Source: Sphingomonas sp. S-NIH.Pt15_0812 (GTDB lineage: Bacteria > Pseudomonadota > Alphaproteobacteria > Sphingomonadales > Sphingomonadaceae). From it: a stretch of DNA of 64,000 bases. The stretch's first letter is position 1; each line of letters begins with the position of its first letter. Location of the stretch: NCBI RefSeq assembly GCF_003951315.1, contig NZ_QLJH01000006.1:94000-157999 (forward strand). The letters run 5' to 3'. The notes under the pieces are model-generated. The model searched no databases and was not told the origin of the DNA. It was given only the letters and a program-made list of their open reading frames with translations. Shown one piece after another: positions 8,854 through 16,071 of this stretch. The translations under genes and the position numbers were made by a program.

Positions 8854-9402
8854 ATGAAGAACGCTTTGTTCGCCGCTGGGGTCGCGGCCCTGGGTTTCGC
8901 TCTTGCACCGTCTGCCCAGGCGGCGACCTTCCCGGTCGGTAGCCCCAACTTCACCGCGTCGCCCGGCCCGAACGGCACCTTCGCCGGCGCCTTCTTCAAC
9001 ACCGGCATCGCGGCGGGTACGTTCACCGACACCTTCACCTTCACCCTGCCGACGGACGGTTTCGGCAGCGGCACGGTGACGACGAGCGCCAACTTCCTGG
9101 GCAGCGCCAACGATCTCGACTTCACCTCCGTTCTGATCAACGGCGTGGAAGCGGAACTGTTCACCGCCGGCGGCGGCGTGTTCGAGTCCGCCTATCAGAA
9201 CCTGATCCCGATCACGGCCGGGCAGCTCAACACGATCACCGTCACCGGCTTCTCGCGTGGCAACGGTGCCTATGGCGGCCAGGCCAGCTTCGTGCCGACG
9301 ATCCCGGAGCCCGCCACCTGGGCGATGATGATGGTCGGCTTCGTCATGGTCGGTGCGGCGGCACGCTATCGCAAGCGCTCGACCAACGTCCGCTACGCCT
9401 GA
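8854..9402 (+). CDS. FxDxF-type PEPxxWA-CTERM sorting-domain protein, copy 2
   Basis: A 182-residue paralogue of the product of 6812-7366. The layout is identical: signal peptide to PSAQA, beta-rich domain with FTDTFTFTLP, and the tail IPEPATWAMMMVGFVMVGAAA followed by basic RYRKRS. The ATG at 8854 follows GGGAGG with good spacing; an upstream ATG at 8821 would add 11 residues before the signal peptide and has no ribosome-binding site. It lies 89 bases after the FeeM-like gene and ends at a strong terminator. The conserved middle (for example AGQLNTITVTGFSRGNGAYGG) differs mainly in surface-type positions between copies, suggesting an inverted duplication around the acyltransferase gene. Confidence 0.9.
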   Translation: MKNALFAAGVAALGFALAPSAQAATFPVGSPNFTASPGPNGTFAGAFFNTGIAAGTFTDTFTFTLPTDGFGSGTVTTSANFLGSANDLDFTSVLINGVEAELFTAGGGVFESAYQNLIPITAGQLNTITVTGFSRGNGAYGGQASFVPTIPEPATWAMMMVGFVMVGAAARYRKRSTNVRYA

Positions 9403-9427
9403 ACGCGTTCGCTGGTCGAAGACAGGA

Positions 9428-9455
9428 GGCTGCCGGGAAACCGGCGGCCTTTTTT
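9428..9455 (+). terminator. Intrinsic terminator after PEP-CTERM copy 2
   Basis: Stem GGCTGCCGG/CCGGCGGCC (9428-9436 with 9441-9449, one G-U pair, GAAA loop) runs directly into six T residues (9450-9455). Confidence 0.9.
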
Positions 9456-9578
9456 CGCAAGGGCTCGCCACAATCGGCAACGTTGAACTGATATAGTAAG
9501 CGACCGTTCGGCCCGAAGACGACTGACATTTGCCTTTAGGCGGTCGCTCCGGCGCTTCCCCTCATCAAGGATCACCCC

Positions 9579-10013
9579 ATGGCCGAAATGGACCTGCCCG
9601 CATTGTCCAAGAAAATGGCCAAGCTGGATTTCGCCATGCTGGCGACCCAAGCCGCCGATGGCACGATGACGGCGCGCCCGATGAGCAACAATGGCGATGT
9701 CGAATATCATGGCGACAGCTATTTCTTCGCCTATCGGAACTCGCGCAAGGTGGACGACATCGCGGCGCGGCCCCAAGTCGTCCTGAGCTACACCGGTGCG
9801 GCGGGAATGCTGGGCGGTCCGCCGCTCTTCGTTTCGGTCGACGGGCGCGCAGTGCTGATCGACGACAAGGCGCAGTTCGAGGCCCATTGGACCAAGGATC
9901 TCGATCGCTACTTCCCCGAGGGGATCGACACGCCGGGCGTGGTGATGATCAAGGTCGAGGCAGAGCGAATCCGCTATTGGGACGGCGGCGACGAAGGCGA
10001 GATCCGCGCTTGA
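9579..10013 (+). CDS. Pyridoxamine 5'-phosphate oxidase-fold (general stress protein 26-like) protein
   Basis: A 144-residue split-barrel flavin-binding protein. Typical elements are LDFAMLATQAADGTMTARPM, YFFAYRNSRKVDDI, VVLSYTG and a C-terminal RIRYWDGG. Proteins of this family bind FMN or F420, or sometimes no cofactor; most are uncharacterised. The last codon overlaps the TTG start of the glycosyltransferase gene (TTGA), making it the first gene of a five-gene chain with 4-base overlaps. No PdxH function is implied, since the protein is much shorter than PdxH and lacks its C-terminal domain. The gene starts about 125 bases after the preceding terminator, leaving room for the operon promoter. 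Confidence 0.85.
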   Translation: MAEMDLPALSKKMAKLDFAMLATQAADGTMTARPMSNNGDVEYHGDSYFFAYRNSRKVDDIAARPQVVLSYTGAAGMLGGPPLFVSVDGRAVLIDDKAQFEAHWTKDLDRYFPEGIDTPGVVMIKVEAERIRYWDGGDEGEIRA

Positions 10014-11056
10014 TCGCATCGACAGGATCGGGCGACGGCCTTACCGGGATCGCGATCTGCGTTCCGGCCCGTGACGAGAGCGATCGGCTGCCAAGACTGT
10101 TCGATGCGATCGAGGGGCTTCTGCTTCCTCCTGGTACGGCATTGTCCTTGTGCCTGCTGCTCGATGGATGCACCGATGCAAGTGCGGCGGTCGCCGACGA
10201 TTACGCCCGTCGCAGCCGGCATGACATCCATATCGCCATGGTCGAGCGATGCGACGCGAATGCGGGTATCGCCCGGCATCGCGCGATGCAGCTCGGCGCC
10301 ACGGTGCTGGGCGATGGCGGTGGCGTATTGCTGACCACCGATGCCGATAGCTGGCCACAGAGCGACTGGCTGGGGGCGACGATGGCCGCGCTCCACCATG
10401 CCGACCTGATCGTCGGCGACGTGGTCCGTGGCGGCCACGCTATCGATAACGGGCAGGACCGGGTCGAGCTCTATTATGCGCGATTGTTCGCCTTCCGGCG
10501 GCGTTGCGATCCGGTGGCATGGGAAGCCGCGCACATGCATCATCACGCCAGCGGCGCGAACATGGCGATGCGGACCCAAGTCTATGCGGCGCTCGGCGGC
10601 TTTCCCCCCTTGGCCAGTGGCGAGGACGCGCGGCTGGTCGACGACGCCGCCCGAGCGGGTTTTCGCGTCCGCCACGATGCCGCGAGCGTGGTCCATACCT
10701 CGGCGCGGCGCCATGGGCGCGCGCAGGACGGCCTCGCCGCCAATCTGCGCCTGCGCGATCGCGACGGGCTCGACGGCATTCGCGTCGCGCACCCGGTCGA
10801 CCAGGCCTGGCAATATCGGGCACATGCGCTTGCCCGCCTCGCCTTCGACACCGGGAGCATGATGGAAGTATCGAACGCGGTCGGACTGACGCCGGACCAT
10901 CTGCTCGGCGTTGCGCGGGATTGTCCGAATGCCGAAGCCTTTGCCATGCGCGCCGTCCCTATACCGCCGGGCGGGATGCGACAGGTGCCCCTGGCCGTCG
11001 CGGAGACGGCGCTTGCCGCCTTGTGCGCGACCGCCCCGCCGGCGCGGGCGGCATGA
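10010..11056 (+). CDS. GT2-family glycosyltransferase of the five-gene operon
   Basis: A 348-residue GT-A fold enzyme. VPARDESDRL near residue 20, LDGCTDAS, and TTDADSWP supply the nucleotide-sugar site (DxD-like DAD). SGEDARLVDDAARAGFRVR fits the acceptor/base region of GT2 enzymes. No membrane helices are evident, unlike NodC or hyaluronan synthases, so it is probably a soluble transferase making a small product. The TTG at 10010 overlaps the stop of the PPOX gene, and the stop overlaps the next ATG. No better start exists before the conserved VPARDE. Donor and acceptor are unknown. Confidence 0.82.
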   Translation: MIASTGSGDGLTGIAICVPARDESDRLPRLFDAIEGLLLPPGTALSLCLLLDGCTDASAAVADDYARRSRHDIHIAMVERCDANAGIARHRAMQLGATVLGDGGGVLLTTDADSWPQSDWLGATMAALHHADLIVGDVVRGGHAIDNGQDRVELYYARLFAFRRRCDPVAWEAAHMHHHASGANMAMRTQVYAALGGFPPLASGEDARLVDDAARAGFRVRHDAASVVHTSARRHGRAQDGLAANLRLRDRDGLDGIRVAHPVDQAWQYRAHALARLAFDTGSMMEVSNAVGLTPDHLLGVARDCPNAEAFAMRAVPIPPGGMRQVPLAVAETALAALCATAPPARAA

Positions 11057-12027
11057 CCGAGATGCGCGCACGGATCGCGGCGCTGGCGCAGCAACGATCC
11101 GACCTCGCCGATCCACGCGATGCCGCGTCGCTGCTGGACCTGCTGCGCACGCTCTACCAGGTCGGGCGCGAGGATCTGCCGCTCGGCCGCTTGTTCGAGG
11201 GGCATGTCGATGCCGCCCAGATCGTCAGTCGCTATGGCACGGCGGCACAGCGGGCCTGGCTGGTCGACGCGGTCGCCCATGGCGCGGTGCTCGGCATGTG
11301 GAATGCCGACCTGCCGGGCGAGCCGATGCGGCTGGTGGATGGACGCCTGAACGGCGGCAAGAGCTTCGCCTCCGGTGCCGGGGTGATCAGCCACGTGCTT
11401 GTCACCATCGACCGGCCCGGAGGTCGACAGCTCCTGCTGCTCGATCTCGCCACCACGCCGCCGGTGATCGATCGCAGCATCTGGCGGGTCGTGGGCATGC
11501 AGCGATCCGAGACCCATCTGGTCCGCTGGAGCGACGTTCCGGTCGCAGACGACGCCCTGGTGGGCGCGCCCGGCGACTATGTGCGCGAGCCTTGGTTCAG
11601 CGGCGGCGCGCTGCGCTTCGCCAGCGTACAGGCGGGTGGCATCGCGCGGCTGGTCGACGGCACGCGGGATCATCTGGTCGCGATGGGACGGGCCGACGAT
11701 CCACATCAGGCCGGACGCCTGGCCCGTCTCTACGCGCTGGCGGAGGCGGCGACGGCGGCGGTGCGGGCGGCGGCCGAAAACTGGTTCACCGACGCCGACG
11801 CCCGGTTGCCGCGCGTCGCCGCCGCGCGGGCCGCCGTCTATGCCGCCGGCGGCGAGGCGCTGATCCTGGTACAGGAGGCCATCGGGGTCCAGTCGCTGTT
11901 CCTCGACCACCCCCTCGCCGCGACCATCACCGATCTGTCGATGTACCTGCGGCAACCCGGACCCGATGCGCAGCGTATGCAGGTCGGCGCGGCGGTGGCG
12001 GCGGGGATCCTGCGGGTGGCGCTGTGA
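11053..12027 (+). CDS. Acyl-CoA dehydrogenase-like flavoprotein of the five-gene operon
   Basis: A 324-residue protein, shorter than usual acyl-CoA dehydrogenases (about 380), mainly because the N-terminal helical domain is reduced. Typical segments are AAQRAWLVDAVAHGAVLGMWNA, the middle beta domain with GRLNGGKSFASGAGVISHVLV, a QRSETHLVRW turn, and the C-terminal helices with EAIGVQSLFLDHPLAATITDL. In its operon (glycosyltransferase, deacetylase, methyltransferase) it is unlikely to serve fatty-acid oxidation; oxidation of an acyl or amino group on the pathway product is possible but unproven. ATGA overlap upstream and GTGA overlap downstream indicate translational coupling. Confidence 0.78.
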   Translation: MTEMRARIAALAQQRSDLADPRDAASLLDLLRTLYQVGREDLPLGRLFEGHVDAAQIVSRYGTAAQRAWLVDAVAHGAVLGMWNADLPGEPMRLVDGRLNGGKSFASGAGVISHVLVTIDRPGGRQLLLLDLATTPPVIDRSIWRVVGMQRSETHLVRWSDVPVADDALVGAPGDYVREPWFSGGALRFASVQAGGIARLVDGTRDHLVAMGRADDPHQAGRLARLYALAEAATAAVRAAAENWFTDADARLPRVAAARAAVYAAGGEALILVQEAIGVQSLFLDHPLAATITDLSMYLRQPGPDAQRMQVGAAVAAGILRVAL

Positions 12028-12677
12028 TCCCGCGCGCACGGTCGCCGCGATCGCTGCTGGTTGTGGCGCCGCATGCCGATGACGAGACCATCGCGGCCTA
12101 CACACTCCTGTCCAGGCTGCGCCGACGCGGCGTCCTGACACGGGTGATCGTGGTCAGCGACGGCGCTGCATCGCATCCCAGCAGCCCTATGTGGCCGCGC
12201 GATCGGCTCGTCCGGGAACGACGGCGCGAGACGCGTCGCGCGATGGGACGGATCGGCGTCCACGCGGCGGCGATCCGCTTTCTCGACCTGCCGGACAGCC
12301 GGTTGTTCGACCATGCGGACGCGGTCCGGCGTCACATCGGCCGAGCGGCGCGCGCCCTGCCCGCGCCGGTGCTGGCGCTCACCCCCTCCCCCAGCGACGC
12401 GCATCCCGACCATCGCGTCGTCGCGGCGGCGGCGCGGCGTCAGGCGGGCATCGCATGGTGGACCTATCCGGTCTGGCCGGCGGGCCAGCGCCTGCACGGC
12501 GCGCGGTCATTGCCGCTCTCCGCGCAGGAACGCCTCGCCAAACGTCAGGCGATCCGTAGCTATCGGACGCAATGCGGGCGGATCACCGACGATCCGAGCG
12601 GTTTCGCCATGTCCCCCCGGCAGATCGCCGCCTTCTCGCGTCCACAGGAAGTGTTCGCTCCCAGGGTCGGCCGATGA
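12024..12677 (+). CDS. PIG-L (LmbE-like) N-deacetylase of the five-gene operon
   Basis: A 217-residue zinc-dependent deacetylase. The metal site is visible: APHADDE (H17, D19, D20) and AHPDH (H127, H130). Family members remove the acetyl group from N-acetylglucosamine-containing compounds, as in mycothiol, bacillithiol and GPI biosynthesis. The GTG start at 12024 overlaps the preceding stop (GTGA), and the stop overlaps the methyltransferase ATG. The neighbouring GT2 and NodS-like methyltransferase suggest deacetylation of a glycosylated intermediate followed by methylation of the freed amine. Confidence 0.88.
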   Translation: MIPRARSPRSLLVVAPHADDETIAAYTLLSRLRRRGVLTRVIVVSDGAASHPSSPMWPRDRLVRERRRETRRAMGRIGVHAAAIRFLDLPDSRLFDHADAVRRHIGRAARALPAPVLALTPSPSDAHPDHRVVAAAARRQAGIAWWTYPVWPAGQRLHGARSLPLSAQERLAKRQAIRSYRTQCGRITDDPSGFAMSPRQIAAFSRPQEVFAPRVGR

Positions 12678-13249
12678 AGCCGATCGCCCTGGACGGTTTC
12701 GAGCGGGTGTTCGCGGCCGATCCCGATCCGTGGCGGACCTTCACGAGCGACGATGAAGCGCGCAAGCGGCGTGCCATCCGCCATGCGATCGGCCCCGCGC
12801 GGCACGGCCGCATGCTGGAAATCGCGGCGGGCAATGGCTCGAACAGCCGGATGCTCGCGACGCGATCCCTCCGCCTCGACGCGACCGAGGCCACCGCCGC
12901 CGGTATCCGGCTGGTGGAGGCGGCCCTGTCCCCCTCCCGTCGCGCGCATGCGATCCGGCTGACGGTGCCGGGCCGCTTCCCCCGATCCCGGTATGACGCG
13001 ATCGTGATCGCGGAACTGCTCTATTATCTGTCGCCGGAAGCGATGCGCCGGACGGCGCGTGACACCGGCCGCGCGCTGCGATGCGGCGGCACGCTCGTGC
13101 TGGCGCATCATCGCGTCGATTTCCACGATTTCGTCCAACATGCCGCCGACTTGCACCGCATCTTCCTGGCGCAGACGGGCCGGCCGTGGCGGATCAGGAT
13201 CGTCCGGCAGACGGGGCGATGGATCGTCCTCGCCTGCACGCGCCGTTGA
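12674..13249 (+). CDS. NodS-like SAM-dependent methyltransferase of the five-gene operon
   Basis: A 191-residue class I methyltransferase. The N terminus FERVFAADPDPW followed by SDDEARKRR is the signature of NodS-type enzymes, which N-methylate the deacetylated amino sugar of Nod factors. SAM-binding motif I is MLEIAAGNGSNS, and IVIAELLYYLS is motif IV-like. It is the last gene of the overlapped chain; 217 bases without a gene follow. Substrate assignment is inference from the family and the adjacent deacetylase. Confidence 0.85.
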   Translation: MKPIALDGFERVFAADPDPWRTFTSDDEARKRRAIRHAIGPARHGRMLEIAAGNGSNSRMLATRSLRLDATEATAAGIRLVEAALSPSRRAHAIRLTVPGRFPRSRYDAIVIAELLYYLSPEAMRRTARDTGRALRCGGTLVLAHHRVDFHDFVQHAADLHRIFLAQTGRPWRIRIVRQTGRWIVLACTRR

Positions 13250-13466
13250 CGATCGCGTTCCGCAAGGCCCGATCAGAGGCCGGAACAGCAAGGTCATCGG
13301 TCGCCACGCCGGCTTTAATCGTCCCACCGTCCTCGCCGAGGATGATGATCCGGGATTGATTGGGCCCTGCGTCAGGTGGACGTAGCGCCACGCTATGATC
13401 TTGATGGCCCTGCGGCGGGGACAAGCACCAGAAGACATGGACGCAGCCGGACGATATGAGCGCGGC

Positions 13467-14018
13467 ATGGCCCGTCTGCTACTGTTCAACAAACCCTTCG
13501 GGGTCTTGTCGCAATTCACGGATCGCGGATCGCCGACGGTTCGGTCGACCTTGTCCGACTTCATCGACGTGAAGGGCGTCTACCCGGCCGGAAGGCTCGA
13601 TCGGGACAGCGAGGGCCTGTTGCTATTATGTGATGACGGGCGGTTGCAGGCGCGGATCGCGGATCCACGCTTCAAGATGCCCAAGACCTATCTCGTGCAG
13701 GTCGAAGGTGATCCACAGGAACCGGAACTGGAACGCTTGCGCCAGGGTGTCCGGCTCAAGGACGGCATGACCCTGCCGGCCGATGTCGCCCGTATCGACG
13801 CGCCGGACCTGTGGACGCGCGATCCGCCGATCCGCCAGCGCAAGCTCATCCCCGACTGCTGGCTGAAGATTACGATCCGCGAAGGCCGCAACCGGCAAGT
13901 GCGCCGCATGACGGCGGCGGTCGGCCTGCCCACGCTGAGGCTCGTCCGCTGGTCGATCGGCGACTGGTCCGTCGCCGGGATCGCGCCGGGCCGGTTCGAG
14001 ACGCTGTCCGGCGGGTAG
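13467..14018 (+). CDS. rluE: Ribosomal large-subunit pseudouridine synthase, RluE type
   Basis: A 183-residue RsuA/RluB/E/F-family synthase lacking an S4 domain, as RluE does. Motif order is correct: LLLFNKPFGVLSQF at the N terminus, GRLDRDSEGLLLLCDDG with the catalytic aspartate (D in RLDRDSEG), KTYLVQVEG, and the C-terminal REGRNRQVRRM. In E. coli RluE makes pseudouridine 2457 of 23S rRNA. The ATG at 13467 was chosen because the conserved core starts immediately after it; an upstream start at 13395 would add 24 residues unlike the family. RlmJ, another 23S modification enzyme, follows 172 bases downstream. Confidence 0.88.
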   Translation: MARLLLFNKPFGVLSQFTDRGSPTVRSTLSDFIDVKGVYPAGRLDRDSEGLLLLCDDGRLQARIADPRFKMPKTYLVQVEGDPQEPELERLRQGVRLKDGMTLPADVARIDAPDLWTRDPPIRQRKLIPDCWLKITIREGRNRQVRRMTAAVGLPTLRLVRWSIGDWSVAGIAPGRFETLSGG

Positions 14019-14190
14019 AGGGAAAAGGGCTGGCGGGCATGTAGATCCGAACCGTCCCCACCGCCGATTGCCGCCGACCGCGAAAGCTGGTTTGAGGCGT
14101 CGCTTCGGACGGGACGCTTGCAGCGTCTCGCAATCGGCTTTCCCGCCCCCTCGCGTGCACAAAGGCCATTAGGCAGGGTTTCGGATTTCC

Positions 14191-15021
14191 ATGAACTATC
14201 GCCATTCCTTCCATGCCGGCAACAGCGCCGATGTCGTGAAGCACAGCCTGCTGATCGCCCTCGTCCGGGCCTTGCAGCAGAAACAGGGCGCTTTGACCCT
14301 GATCGACACCCATGCCGGTTGCGGGCTCTACGACCTGGGCGGCGAGCAGGCCCAACGCACCGGCGAAGCCGCACAGGGCGTGGTGCGCGCCTTTGCCGAC
14401 CCGAACCCTTTGCTGGACGACTATCGTGCCGCGGTCCGGGCGGTGAATGTCGGGGCGGAGCCACGCCTCTATCCCGGCTCGCCGCGGTTCCTGGCACAGC
14501 TCCTGCGCACGCAGGACGTGCTGATCCTCAATGAGAAGCATCCCGAGGACGTGTACGCCCTGCGCGGCGCGATGCGCGGCACGCCGGCGGCCGTGCATGA
14601 GCGCGATGCCTATGAGCTTTGGCTGGCGATGCTGCCGACCCGCACCGGTCGCGGCGTGGTGGTGGTCGATCCGCCCTATGAGCAGACCGATGAACGCGAC
14701 CGCATCACCGCCACCCTCGCGGCGGCGCACCGCAAATGGGCGCATGGCGTGACGGTCATTTGGTACCCGCTGAAAGACCGGGCGACGCATCGGCGGTGGA
14801 AGGACGATCTGCGACGGCTCGGCATTCCGAAATTCCTGTCGGTCGAGCACTGGCTCTATGATGCCGATCGGCCCGGCCTCTATAACGGTGCGGGGCTTTT
14901 CATCGTCAATCCGCCTTATGCCTTCACTCAAGAGCTGCCACCGCTACTGGACGCCCTCCGCGCCGCACTGGCGCCGGAGGGGCATAGGGGCGGGATCACG
15001 GCCGATTGGGTGAACGATTGA
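14191..15021 (+). CDS. rlmJ: 23S rRNA (adenine(2030)-N6)-methyltransferase RlmJ
   Basis: A 276-residue methyltransferase. MNYRHSFHAGNSADVVKH is the invariant RlmJ N terminus, LIDTHAGCGLYDL is the SAM site, and VVVVDPPYEQ is the DPPY catalytic motif of N6-adenine methylases. It modifies A2030 of free 23S rRNA in E. coli. Length matches the family (about 280). No regulatory element is apparent in the 172-base gap upstream. Confidence 0.95.
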   Translation: MNYRHSFHAGNSADVVKHSLLIALVRALQQKQGALTLIDTHAGCGLYDLGGEQAQRTGEAAQGVVRAFADPNPLLDDYRAAVRAVNVGAEPRLYPGSPRFLAQLLRTQDVLILNEKHPEDVYALRGAMRGTPAAVHERDAYELWLAMLPTRTGRGVVVVDPPYEQTDERDRITATLAAAHRKWAHGVTVIWYPLKDRATHRRWKDDLRRLGIPKFLSVEHWLYDADRPGLYNGAGLFIVNPPYAFTQELPPLLDALRAALAPEGHRGGITADWVND

Positions 15022-15109
15022 GAAGGAGCCCGGCCCCCTTCATCGCTGGCGTGCCGGTCGATGCCGGCGGCGATGAGGCCGACGTTTCGCCATGGCTGAA
15101 AGCCAGGAA

Positions 15110-15457
15110 TTAATACGAGGGATCGACATGTTGCCCGGGCACCTGCCGATCGCCCGGAAAGACTGCGATGAGCGCCGAGATCAACGCGGCTTCACCGTAA
15201 GGCTTTTGGAGGACCGGGACATGGGCGTGCCGCTCGGGGAGGCGAAGCTGCTCGCCATAACTTGTCGCAAACATGAAGGGGATGCCGTTCCTCAGCAGAT
15301 GATCGGCGATCGGAAGGCTGTCGGCCTCCCCGATAGCGACGTCCAGGATCGCCAAGGCGGGGGCGCAGGTTCGTATCCGTTCAAAGGCGTCCGCCACCGT
15401 CGCCGCGATCACGACATTCTCAACGCCGACCCTCGACAACAGGGCGACTCTATCCAC
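15110..15457 (-). pseudogene. Receiver-domain protein truncated at its 5' end
   Basis: The frame encodes the C-terminal four-fifths of a single-domain response regulator: LAILDVAIGEADSLPIADHLL holds the phospho-acceptor aspartate, FMFATSYGE supplies the threonine/serine position, and VLQKPYG the conserved lysine. The N-terminal strand with the acidic pair (as VVEDE in the intact receiver at 18305) is missing; instead the frame begins with a GTG inside DNA that also encodes an integrase-like N terminus. Without the acidic pocket it should not bind Mg2+ or be phosphorylated. It is read as the remnant of a deletion or insertion event. It is related to the receivers that partner HWE kinases, such as those at 17.5-21.5 kb. 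Confidence 0.7.
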
Positions 15458-15552
15458 TCACGCTTACCGGCGAATCGATTTCGCTCCCTCGCCGGAATGA
15501 CTCGACGGAAATAATAGGTGCCGCCTTCGCGCCGATATAGGTGCGTGCCCAT
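15409..15552 (-). pseudogene. 5' fragment of a tyrosine-integrase-like gene (DUF6538-type N terminus)
   Basis: The first ~33 residues (MGTHLYRREGGTYYFRR, then a basic stretch ending KREW) match the N-terminal arm-binding domain of phage-type tyrosine integrases. AGGA stands eight bases before the ATG, so the original start is intact. The rest of the gene is gone: after KREW the frame continues into unrelated sequence and stops at 15409, overlapping the truncated receiver in another frame. This is a scar left by an excised or decayed element in an island next to tRNA-Thr. Confidence 0.6.
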
Positions 15553-15759
15553 GCCTTCGTCCTTGCCACATTTGCAGCAGACAACCGCATCAGATGGCTG
15601 TTTTCTGTGCTTTCCGCAGCCGAAACAGCCACTTGCGAAGGGTGGTGCCCCACGGGGGACAAAACTTGGCACTTAGATCATTGGAAAAATTTCGATCAGT
15701 CGCCGGTAATAGAAATGAAGGAGGCCATGATCACGCTGTTTTACAACTCCAGCCGGCGC
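15553..15759. other. Gene-free segment of the island scar
   Basis: Bases 15553-15759 contain the ribosome-binding site of the integrase fragment and otherwise nothing recognisable. The stretch is visibly AT-richer than the flanking chromosome. Confidence 0.4.
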
Positions 15760-16071
15760 TCAGTCCCTCGCGTCGCGCAGCGCTTCCAACTCGGCCAGTT
15801 TGACGGGATCGTCAGCTGCCAGCGCCTCTTCAAGATACAAGCTATGGGCGATATTGCGCACCACCTCCTGCGCTTCGCCACTGTATCCCTCTGCTATAAT
15901 CGGAAACGCATCCACCAGCTCGCGGAGAAATCCTTTGTCCATCTCTTCCAGATGGCCGGCGAGCGATTCGGTCATCTTCACGGCAGTGTCGAGATTGAGT
16001 TCCTCCTCACCAGTCAACGTCAAGAACACATAATGTTCTGCGATCAAACTCGCAACCTGCATAGCAATCAC
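15760..16071 (-). CDS. Putative immunity protein for the adjacent toxin
   Basis: A small acidic, all-helical protein of 103 residues (100 if the ATG at 16062 is used). GEEELNLDTAVKMTESLAGH and EALAADDPVKLAELEALRD are its most recognisable parts. The GTG at 16071 overlaps the toxin stop codon (GTGA), the coupling usual for toxin-immunity pairs. I do not recognise the family; the role is inferred from position, size and acidity. No signal peptide or membrane helix is present, consistent with protecting against a toxin acting on cytoplasmic nucleic acid. Confidence 0.6.
   Translation of the reverse strand: MIAMQVASLIAEHYVFLTLTGEEELNLDTAVKMTESLAGHLEEMDKGFLRELVDAFPIIAEGYSGEAQEVVRNIAHSLYLEEALAADDPVKLAELEALRDARD

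Noticed and set aside
13194..13424. Minus-strand frame of 76 codons after the NodS-like gene
   Set aside because: Overlaps the methyltransferase 3' end, has no ribosome-binding site and matches no family I recognise.
14120..14145. Weak 5-bp hairpin between rluE and rlmJ
   Set aside because: Stem too short and no T-run; not credible as terminator.
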